Source of the DNA: Nostoc mirabile CHAB5784
GTDB taxonomy: Bacteria; Cyanobacteriota; Cyanobacteriia; Cyanobacteriales; Nostocaceae
Reading direction: 5' to 3'
DNA length: 38,128 nucleotides
Assembly (NCBI RefSeq): GCF_020829645.1
Contig: NZ_JAIVFS010000056.1
Coordinates: forward strand, 1 to 38,128
Both the position numbers and the translations under genes were made by a program. The notes under the pieces are model-generated. The model did no database searches and was not told the DNA's origin. It saw only the letters and a program-made list of their open reading frames with translations. Shown one piece after another: positions 31,944-38,128 of this stretch. Position 1 is the stretch's first letter; each line of letters opens with the position of its first letter.

Positions 31944-34094
31944 ATGCCTGCGTTTCTATTAGAAGTTGGTACAGAAGAACTACCTGCAAGTTTTCTCAGT
32001 GATGCTTTAGTGCAATGGCAGGAGCGCATTCCCCAAAGCCTGGAAGCAAACAGCCTCAAGGGCGAAAGTGTCCAGGTGTACGGTACTCCCCGGCGTCTGG
32101 CGGTAGTGATTAAAGGTCTACCATCCCAGCAAGCAGACCGAGAAGAAGAAATTAAAGGGCCCCCCGCTCAAGCCGCCTTTAAAGATGGTCAGCCTACTGC
32201 TGCTGCTATCGGCTTTGCCAAAAAGCAAGGCATGGAAATGGACGCGCTGTTCCTTCGCCCCACTGACAAAGGGGAATTTGTCTTTGTGCAAAAAAGAATT
32301 CCCGGTCGTCTTGTGGCGGAAATTTTGACAGAACTTATTCCCCAGTGGATTTGGGGTTTAGAAGGTAAGCGGTTGATGCGTTGGGGAAATGGAGATGCGA
32401 GGTTTTCCCGACCAATTCGCTGGCTGGTAGCTTTGTTAGATGATACGGTGCTACCTCTAGAATTAGTGAATGGTTCTAAAACGATTCAGAGCGATCGCGT
32501 TTCTCAAGGTCATCGGGTCTTACATCCTGAACCTGTGACAATTGCCCAAGCTACTGATTATCTTACCGCCCTCAAGTCTGCCTATGTCACCGTTGACCCA
32601 GAAGAACGGGCAAATATTATCAAAGAGCAAGTAAAGGCAGTAGCAGAGAATTTAGGCGGATATACGGTAATTTACCCCGATTTGTTAGAGGAAGTAACCA
32701 ATCTTGTAGAATATCCTTCTACAGTTGTCGGTAAATTTGAACCAGAATTTTTGGAATTACCAACTGAGGTAATTACTGAAGTAATGGTTACTCATCAGCG
32801 TTATTTCCCTGTATTCAAACCAGATAGTTCTGAAAAAGAATTATTGCCGAATTTTATCACCATTTCTAACGCTGATCCTAATAAATCAGATATTGTTGCT
32901 GTTGGGAATGAAAGGGTAATTCGTGCCAGACTAGCTGATGGCAGATTCTTCTACGAAGCTGATTTAACTAAGCCAATAGATAGCTTTTTACCACAATTAG
33001 AAAAAGTCACTTTCCAAGAAGAATTGGGTTCGGTGCGTACCAAGGTAGATAGAGTAGTCAAAATTGCCGAGCAAATAAGCACCCAATTAGAATTAGCGGA
33101 AAATCAAAACCAAAAAATCCAACGTGCTGCTTTATTATGTAAAGCAGATTTGGTTACTCAAATGGTGTATGAATTCCCCGAATTGCAAGGCATTATGGGA
33201 GAAAAATATGCCTTAGCCAGTGGTGAAGATGCCGAAGTAGCAAAGGCAATTTATCAACATTATTTGCCAACGGGAGCAGGTAATAATTTTCCCGAAACCC
33301 TCACAGGTCAAATCGTCGGTTTGGCAGATAGATTAGATACTTTAGTAAGTATCTTTGGTTTAGGTTTAATTCCCTCTGGCTCGTCTGATCCCTTTGCCTT
33401 GCGCCGTGCTGCTAATGCTGTAGTTAAAATTACTTGGTTTTATAATTTGCCGATAAATTTAGATGATTTATTGGCGCAAATAGCCACAGATTTTGCAGCG
33501 AAATATCACAAAGATCAGGCATTATTAACCGCAGCGTTACAAGAGTTTTTCTTACAACGCATCCGCACTTTACTACAAGAAGAAAAGATTGACTACGACT
33601 TGGTAAATGCAGTTTTGGGAGAAAATGACCCAGAATACACAGAACGGGCGTTAAAAGATTTATTGGATGTACGCGATCGCGCCTTATACTTACAACAAAT
33701 CCGCAACGACAGTACCTTAGATAACATCTACGAAACTGTTAACCGTTCCACACGATTAGCCGCTCAAGGTGATTTGGATACAAAACAGCTAGAACCGACA
33801 ACTGTAGTCCGTCAAGAACTATTCCAAAAGCTATCTGAGACAGCTTTGTATAATGCCTTAATCGAATCAGTACCGCTTACCTGGGCAGCACAACAGACAC
33901 GAAATTATCAATTGTTAGTAGCAGCACTAGCAAAAATTGCTCCTACAGTTAGTAATTTCTTTGATGGCCCAGATAGCGTATTAGTTATGGACTCCGATCC
34001 AGAAGTTAAACGTAATCGATTGCACTTACTTGGATTAGTTCGCAATCATGCCCGTGTTTTAGCTGACTTTGGTGCGATCGTCAAAAATCTGTAG
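31944..34094 (+). CDS. glyS: Glycyl-tRNA synthetase beta subunit
   Basis: 716 residues, of normal length for the bacterial alpha2-beta2 enzyme's beta chain. It starts MPAFLLEVGTEELPASFL, a family signature. Other landmarks are KGPPAQAAF, the long block VTHQRYFPVF, RADGRFFYEADL-like sequence (ARLADGRFFYEADL), GLADRLDTLV, and SSDPFALRRAANAVVKI near the C-terminal anticodon-binding domain. With the alpha subunit GlyQ, not encoded here, it charges tRNA-Gly. murD follows 84 bp downstream on the same strand. Confidence 0.97.
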   Translation: MPAFLLEVGTEELPASFLSDALVQWQERIPQSLEANSLKGESVQVYGTPRRLAVVIKGLPSQQADREEEIKGPPAQAAFKDGQPTAAAIGFAKKQGMEMDALFLRPTDKGEFVFVQKRIPGRLVAEILTELIPQWIWGLEGKRLMRWGNGDARFSRPIRWLVALLDDTVLPLELVNGSKTIQSDRVSQGHRVLHPEPVTIAQATDYLTALKSAYVTVDPEERANIIKEQVKAVAENLGGYTVIYPDLLEEVTNLVEYPSTVVGKFEPEFLELPTEVITEVMVTHQRYFPVFKPDSSEKELLPNFITISNADPNKSDIVAVGNERVIRARLADGRFFYEADLTKPIDSFLPQLEKVTFQEELGSVRTKVDRVVKIAEQISTQLELAENQNQKIQRAALLCKADLVTQMVYEFPELQGIMGEKYALASGEDAEVAKAIYQHYLPTGAGNNFPETLTGQIVGLADRLDTLVSIFGLGLIPSGSSDPFALRRAANAVVKITWFYNLPINLDDLLAQIATDFAAKYHKDQALLTAALQEFFLQRIRTLLQEEKIDYDLVNAVLGENDPEYTERALKDLLDVRDRALYLQQIRNDSTLDNIYETVNRSTRLAAQGDLDTKQLEPTTVVRQELFQKLSETALYNALIESVPLTWAAQQTRNYQLLVAALAKIAPTVSNFFDGPDSVLVMDSDPEVKRNRLHLLGLVRNHARVLADFGAIVKNL

Positions 34095-34178
34095 CGTAGG
34101 TCAACAAAAAGTTGTGTAATTTTTGCCAATAGACGCTACTATAGGGAGTGCTTAACCAGGGACACTCTGCTGCAATCT

Positions 34179-35717
34179 ATGTCCAGAGCTACTGTAATTG
34201 GATTGGGAAAGTCCGGTGTTGCTGCGGCGAGATTGTTGAAACGGGAAGGTTGGGAGGTAGAGCTAAGTGATAGCAACACCTCCGAAACCCTCCTACAACA
34301 ACAACAAGAACTCGCTGCCGAGCAAATAACCGTAAAACTAGGCCAATCCCTAGAATTGAATGGTGCTAATTTACCCCAATTAATAGTCGTTAGTCCTGGC
34401 GTACCTTGGGATATTCCCGTATTAATTAAGGCACGCCAATTAGGTATTGAAACCATTGGGGAAATGGAACTCGCTTGGCGAAATTTGCAATCGCTACCTT
34501 GGGTAGGAATTACTGGTACTAACGGCAAAACTACTACTACAGCTTTAATTGCTGCCATTTTCCACGCAGCAGGCTTAAATGCACCCGCCTGCGGTAATAT
34601 TGGCTACGCCGCTTGTGATGTTGCCCCATCTTGGAAGGGGAGAGGGGCAGGGAGTAGGGAGCAGGGAGCAGGGGGAGCATTTGATAATTCCTCACTTTTA
34701 ACTCCTGTACAGACGCGATTAATCGCGTCTCTAACTCCTAACTCTTCACTCGATTGGGTGATTGCGGAAATTAGCAGCTATCAAATAGAGTCTTCGATTT
34801 CTCTTGCACCACGTATCGGTGTTTGGACGACTTTCACACCGGATCATCTTAGTCGCCATAAAACTTTAGAGAACTATTACAATATCAAAGCAAAGCTGTT
34901 GCGTCAGTCCGAGTTGCAAGTATTTAATGGCGATGATGCCTACTTGAGGCAGCAAGGTTTAAGTGCTTGGCCTGATGCCTATTGGACAAGTGTGAGAGGA
35001 AAAGATTTCCTGATTAGCGAAAAAGGCTTTTACATCGAGGACGACTGGGTTGTGGAAAAATTGACTGCAACCTCTGCACCAGAACCGATTGTGAAAGTCT
35101 CTACTTTGCGGATGGTGGGAGAACATAACCAACAAAATCTCTTGATGGCAGTAGCAACGGCACGGTTAGCGGGAATTAATCGTGATGCGATCGCACGTGC
35201 TATTGTTGAATTCCCCGGTGTTGCTCATCGTTTGGAGCATATCTGCACTTGGGAAGGTATTGATTTCATTAACGATAGCAAAGCTACTAACTACGATGCT
35301 GCCGAAGTTGGTTTAGCATCCGTTAACAGTCCAGCGATTTTAATTGCTGGTGGAGAAGCTAAAGCAGGTGATGATACTGGCTGGCTAGCACAAATTCAAA
35401 CCAAAGCTGCTGCTGTGTTATTGATTGGCTCTGCTGCACCCACATTTGCCCAACGTCTCCAAGAGGTAAGGTATTATTCATACCATATTGTGGAAACTAT
35501 GGAAAGGGCAGTTCCTAGAGCGGCAGAATTAGCTAAGGAATATGAAGCGCATGTAGTGTTGCTATCTCCAGCTTGTGCGAGTTTCGACCAGTACCCGAAT
35601 TTTGAGGTGCGGGGCGATCGTTTCCGTCAGTTGTGCCTTGCTTGGCAGAGAGGCTGGAAATATACCAGAAGAGAAATTTTAGATGCTGAAAATTCTAGTC
35701 AAGAGTCCATAGTTTAA
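34179..35717 (+). CDS. murD: UDP-N-acetylmuramoylalanine--D-glutamate ligase, with a repeat-derived insert
   Basis: 512 residues. The N-terminal Rossmann part opens ATVIGLGKSGVAAARLL. The ATP loop is GITGTNGKTTTTALI (110-124), followed by the UDP-MurNAc-Ala-binding domain (ACGNIGYA, ISSYQIESS, FTPDHLSRH). Late motifs are FPGVAHRLEHI, INDSKATNYDA and LLSPACASFDQYPNFEVRGDRF. It adds D-Glu to UDP-MurNAc-L-Ala in cytoplasmic peptidoglycan synthesis. Usual MurD proteins have about 440-460 residues. The excess is mainly a 38-40 residue low-complexity insert at about 150-189, between CDVAPSW and SLDWVIAEISS, encoded by repeat DNA. Catalytic motifs are all kept, so activity is likely. Confidence 0.95.
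   Translation: MSRATVIGLGKSGVAAARLLKREGWEVELSDSNTSETLLQQQQELAAEQITVKLGQSLELNGANLPQLIVVSPGVPWDIPVLIKARQLGIETIGEMELAWRNLQSLPWVGITGTNGKTTTTALIAAIFHAAGLNAPACGNIGYAACDVAPSWKGRGAGSREQGAGGAFDNSSLLTPVQTRLIASLTPNSSLDWVIAEISSYQIESSISLAPRIGVWTTFTPDHLSRHKTLENYYNIKAKLLRQSELQVFNGDDAYLRQQGLSAWPDAYWTSVRGKDFLISEKGFYIEDDWVVEKLTATSAPEPIVKVSTLRMVGEHNQQNLLMAVATARLAGINRDAIARAIVEFPGVAHRLEHICTWEGIDFINDSKATNYDAAEVGLASVNSPAILIAGGEAKAGDDTGWLAQIQTKAAAVLLIGSAAPTFAQRLQEVRYYSYHIVETMERAVPRAAELAKEYEAHVVLLSPACASFDQYPNFEVRGDRFRQLCLAWQRGWKYTRREILDAENSSQESIV
34627..34745 (+). repeat. Repeat-derived in-frame insert in murD
   Basis: A purine-rich GGGAGCAGGGAGCAGGGGG tract is followed by the perfect 20-bp palindrome at 34711-34730 (AGACGCGATT and its complement). 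Both are intergenic-repeat types in cyanobacteria. The segment is open in the murD frame. Confidence 0.6.
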
Positions 35718-35954
35718 AGTCGATAAGTATTGTTTGTCAACAAATCTCTTGTGGGGTAAACGCTGCGTTATATCAAGTTCGGGTGATTACTTATAATAAA
35801 ATCTATCAATGTAGGTTGGTAGCGACTGTTTTAAAAGTCAAGTGTAGGCGTAGCCCGTCGTAGACATCACTTTGTTTGTGGAGATTTATGAAAGCGATGC
35901 CTAGGGCGGGCTATTCGGCGTCGCACCTGTGTACTTGATCGCGGTGCGACAAAG
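35718..35954. other. Intergenic region after murD
   Basis: No gene is seen. GTGTAGGCGTAGCCCGTCG at about 35842 is nearly repeated inside the DUF4912 gene near 16352, another case of a short dispersed repeat inside a coding frame. Confidence 0.4.
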
Positions 35955-36217
35955 TTTGAAGTACCTCAAAACGACTTTGAAGTACTTCAACACGACTTTG
36001 AAGTACCTCAAAACGACTTTGAAGTACCTCAAAACGACTTTGAAGTACCTCAACACGACTTTGAAGTACTTCAACACGACTTTGAAGTACCTCAAAACGA
36101 CTTTGAAGTACCTCAAAACGACTTTGAAGTACCTCAAAACGACTTTGAAGTACCTCAAAACGACTTTGAAGTACCTCAACACGACTTTTAAGTACTTCAA
36201 CACGACTTCGAGGTATC
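35955..36217. repeat. 21-bp tandem repeat array
   Basis: There are twelve units of TTTGAAGTAC(C/T)TCAA(A/C)ACGAC and a decayed 11-bp tail. Three unit types occur: A (CTCAAAAC), C (CTCAACAC) and B (TTCAACAC), in the order ABAACB-AAAACB. This suggests a 126-bp six-unit block duplicated once. A minus-strand frame reads VLQSRFE/VLQSRVE heptads, but it starts inside the adjacent MITE, so I do not call a gene. Confidence 0.85.
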
Positions 36218-36295
36218 TGTTGCTTATATAGCAGTCCTAAATTATTCGTGAGAATTTGAGATCGTTTTAACCCCCCTGTAGTCCCCCCTTTTGAA

Positions 36296-36579
36296 GCTAC
36301 GGTGTACACACAAGTGCTGTCCACATACGTTTCAACTCTTTTACCCACATTTTTGTCAGAGTTAAACTGTCTACACTTACCGACATCCCGCCCAGAACTA
36401 AAGTTCAGGGCTAATAGTAATAGCTGAAGTCCACTTAAGTGGACTGAATAATCAATTTAGTCCACTTAAGTGGACTTCAGCTATGAGACTCGGAATTCAT
36501 TCCGAGGCGGGATAGAAACGCAGTGCAAGATTTATTAATAAAGATATGGCTGCGACAAGACTTGTGTGTACACCGTAGC
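36296..36579. mobile_element. MITE, GCTACGGTGTACACAC ends, 8-bp target duplication (copy 2)
   Basis: The ends are GCTACGGTGTACACACAAGT and ACTTGTGTGTACACCGTAGC, perfect over 20 bp. CTTTTGAA flanks both sides (36288-36295 and 36580-36587). Removing the element restores a hairpin (GTCCCCCC-TTTTGAA-GGGGGGAC), so it landed in the loop of an older palindrome. A second element (about 36388-36514) with CCCGCCCAGAAC and CATTCCGAGGCGGG ends lies inside. There is no coding frame; the transposase must act in trans. Confidence 0.8.
36388..36514. repeat. Palindromic element nested in the MITE
   Basis: CCCGCCCAGAACTAAAGTTC on the left and GAATTCATTCCGAGGCGGG on the right enclose two AGTCCACTTAAGTGGACT palindromes. 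It is related to the core of the element at 14197-14365. Confidence 0.6.
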
Positions 36580-36609
36580 CTTTTGAAGGGGGGACGGCTC
36601 AGACATTGA

Positions 36610-36849
36610 GATCAAAAGTGTGATGCCTGCTCTGGGCTACGCCATCACCTGATATTACAAGGTACTGAACATCATTTAAATAACTTTATTCCCGAATTTT
36701 TAGCTGATCAAACAACAAAACATCAGCGAATTTATCGGACTTTACAGTTATTGCTCACAAGGCTGTTCCCTCGCGCCCTGCCAGAAGTGAAGCACGAGTC
36801 CGTAAACTCGTCCAAAAATTTACCCCGTCAGGACCAAACCCCGGCATGA
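36610..36849 (+). pseudogene. Possible gene remnant, unknown family
   Basis: An open frame without a start codon contains GTEHHLNNFIPEFLADQTTK and RIYRTLQLLLTRLFPRALPE, ending at TGA 36847-36849. It looks protein-like but has no identifiable family. It could be the tail of a decayed gene cut by the repeats upstream. Confidence 0.25.
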
Positions 36850-36903
36850 ATTAATTACAAAAGCAATTGCAAACTGCTTAAAACACAAGTGTTTCCGCTT
36901 TTA

Positions 36904-37398
36904 TTAGTGCCATTCCGGCAAGACCGAAATTGTTTCTTGATTATCCAACAATGTTTGTGTTCTTAAAACATTCTTCCCATAATAACTAGCTACTTTTTGC
37001 AACTTGCCAACTTGTTTAAATCTTAACGCCTTAGCCATTTCTCTATTGGGAAAAATATTATTTTTCAAATCTTGAGTGATTTTTTTAGCATGTCCAAAAG
37101 GCGCAATAAAATCTATGAAAAATAAATTATCGCCAGATGTCCAGTCTTCGAGTTTTAATAACATTGAACCATCGGTATATTTTTTTTCTATTTCGTCACT
37201 GAAATAAGCCCAAGAAACAAAACCAACTGGTGTATTATCACTTCGATATATTCTAAATTGATTAAGGCGTAAAGCTGGAATAATAATGTTAGTAATGTCA
37301 CATATTCTAAAATGTTTATGAATTGATGAATTCATCATTAAAGTTGTTATTTCACCAATAAGCTGGAACTTTTCTTTAGTAGGTAATTTATCAATCAT
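36904..37398 (-). CDS. RTX toxin-activating lysine acyltransferase (HlyC/RtxC family)
   Basis: 164 residues, the size of HlyC-type enzymes. The family pattern is clear: SSIHKHF (His27, matching catalytic His23 of HlyC), ALRLNQFRIYRSDNTPVGFVSW (given in part), EDWTSGDNLFFIDFIAPFGH with Asp96 matching the HlyC Asp92, and KALRFKQVGKLQKV. Known members move a fatty acyl chain from acyl-ACP to lysines of an RTX protein in the cytoplasm before type I export. The gene follows, on the same strand and 148 bp after, an RTX protein gene that runs off the right edge; that protein is the likely substrate, although the lysine sites are not in view. Confidence 0.88.
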   Translation of the reverse strand: MIDKLPTKEKFQLIGEITTLMMNSSIHKHFRICDITNIIIPALRLNQFRIYRSDNTPVGFVSWAYFSDEIEKKYTDGSMLLKLEDWTSGDNLFFIDFIAPFGHAKKITQDLKNNIFPNREMAKALRFKQVGKLQKVASYYGKNVLRTQTLLDNQETISVLPEWH

Positions 37399-37546
37399 TA
37401 CTACTCTCCTTATAGAGGCTTTGATAAAACTTCTAACTATACCGTTTTAGCAGTTACCTGCCAAGATGGTTATGTTGCAAAAAAAATAGATAAATACCAG
37501 ATGTAGGAGTTCCGCAATTGCAACACAACCATAATTCGTGCTTTCT

Positions 37547-38128
37547 CTAAGCAATGACGAAAATGTCATTGTTGTTCAGGGGAAGGTTAGTAGAAAGTTG
37601 AGCTACCTGCGATTGCCCAGTCGCACCTGTACCATCTACATCAAAGAAAAAAGCACCAGTATTGCTATTGTAAATGAAGCGATCGCTTGCATCACCCGCT
37701 ACGGCACCTAGTCGGAACTCTGCCGCCGTTATCGCAGCCCCGACAGTCAGTCCACCGCCGAAACCAGCAGCAGAAACATAAATAATATCATCAATCACTG
37801 AGAAGTCTGTTATGATGTCAATTCCTTCTGTTTTGCTATTGAAGATAAAACTATCATTACCTGTACCACCAGTCATGGAGTTGCTGCCAATACCACCGTC
37901 AAGACTGTCATTGCCTCCGTAGCCGTTAAGGTTATCGTTTCCTGCATTACCAAATAGCTGATTGTCTAAGTTGTTACCACTAATAGTGTTGTCGAGGTTG
38001 TTGCCGCCACCATCAGTGGCACTACCAAACAAAACTAAGTTTTCCACGTTGGCAGGATTTATCCATTTGCCAGCGCCAGAAAAATAGACAGTATCCGTGC
38101 CTTCATTAACTAGCTCTGCAACTGTGTC
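37547..38128 (-). CDS. RTX (haemolysin-type calcium-binding) protein, C-terminal part
   Basis: The open frame runs to the window edge, so the true start lies beyond 38128; the GTG at 38047 is internal, because upstream codons read DTVAELVNEGTDTVYFSGAG in frame. The visible 193 residues hold a VENLVL segment typical of long RTX proteins. RTX repeats follow (GNDNLNGYGGNDSLDGG, TGGTGNDSF), then TEGIDIITDFSVIDD, and a C-terminal domain with FIYNSNTGAFFFDVDGTG and QVAQLSTNLPL. The end resembles that of the small RTX proteins at 5651 and 6575. Ca2+ binding after type I export is expected. The acyltransferase gene downstream suggests an acylated toxin-like protein. Confidence 0.85.
   Translation of the reverse strand, partial: DTVAELVNEGTDTVYFSGAGKWINPANVENLVLFGSATDGGGNNLDNTISGNNLDNQLFGNAGNDNLNGYGGNDSLDGGIGSNSMTGGTGNDSFIFNSKTEGIDIITDFSVIDDIIYVSAAGFGGGLTVGAAITAAEFRLGAVAGDASDRFIYNSNTGAFFFDVDGTGATGQSQVAQLSTNLPLNNNDIFVIA

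Noticed and set aside
35911..36348. 145-residue heptad frame on the minus strand
   Set aside because: Its start codon lies inside the MITE and it crosses the target duplication, so it is unlikely to be an evolved gene, although the heptad pattern was noted as a finding.

Overview
The window looks like chromosome of a filamentous, Nostocales-type cyanobacterium. The HIP1 octamer GCGATCGC is frequent. Heptamer short tandem repeats (TTACGAA, TTTTGAA, CAGTCAT) and many small palindromic or MITE-like elements fill the intergenic DNA. The proteins are typical of large cyanobacterial genomes: haemagglutination-domain exoproteins, a CHAT protein, a DUF4912 protein, PEP-CTERM proteins and the cobalt regulator CoaR. 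No tRNA, rRNA or CRISPR array was recognised.

Layout. 1-1.4 kb: 3' end of an IS200/IS605 tnpA, a gene remnant, and two tandem small genes whose products start with a double-glycine-type leader. 1.6-13.8 kb: a secretion and adhesion cluster with two haemagglutination-domain exoproteins, two small RTX-like proteins between them, and a TPR-CHAT protein on the other strand. 14.2-18.6 kb: a 21-bp tandem repeat array and a 1255-residue protein with a PstS-like domain, one membrane span and three DUF4912 units. 19.1-24.1 kb: a cobalt-resistance locus (coaR, coaT) with an ATPase gene and a TOPRIM-like gene between regulator and pump. 24.2-28.7 kb: an efflux adaptor, a TetR regulator and a WcaI-type glycosyltransferase. 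29.4-31.5 kb: a duplicated pair of PEP-CTERM genes. 31.9-35.7 kb: housekeeping genes glyS and murD. 35.9-38.1 kb: a second 21-bp array, a MITE, a HlyC-type acyltransferase and the C-terminus of an RTX protein cut by the window edge.

Most interesting system. The ATPase and TOPRIM-like genes overlap by 14 nt and are followed 3 nt later by coaR. A palindrome with 14-bp arms lies upstream. It carries TTGACA on both strands, each 20 nt from a -10 (TATAAT towards the ATPase, TAGCGT towards coaT), which is MerR-family promoter geometry. A cobalt sensor may therefore control both an efflux pump and an ATPase-nuclease-like pair. This is inference from promoter and operon layout; no function of the pair is shown by the sequence.

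The window also gives a clear record of small mobile elements. Several families have terminal inverted repeats and flanking direct repeats of 8 to 11 bp. Some are nested in others, and short repeat-derived segments lie in frame inside coaT and murD.
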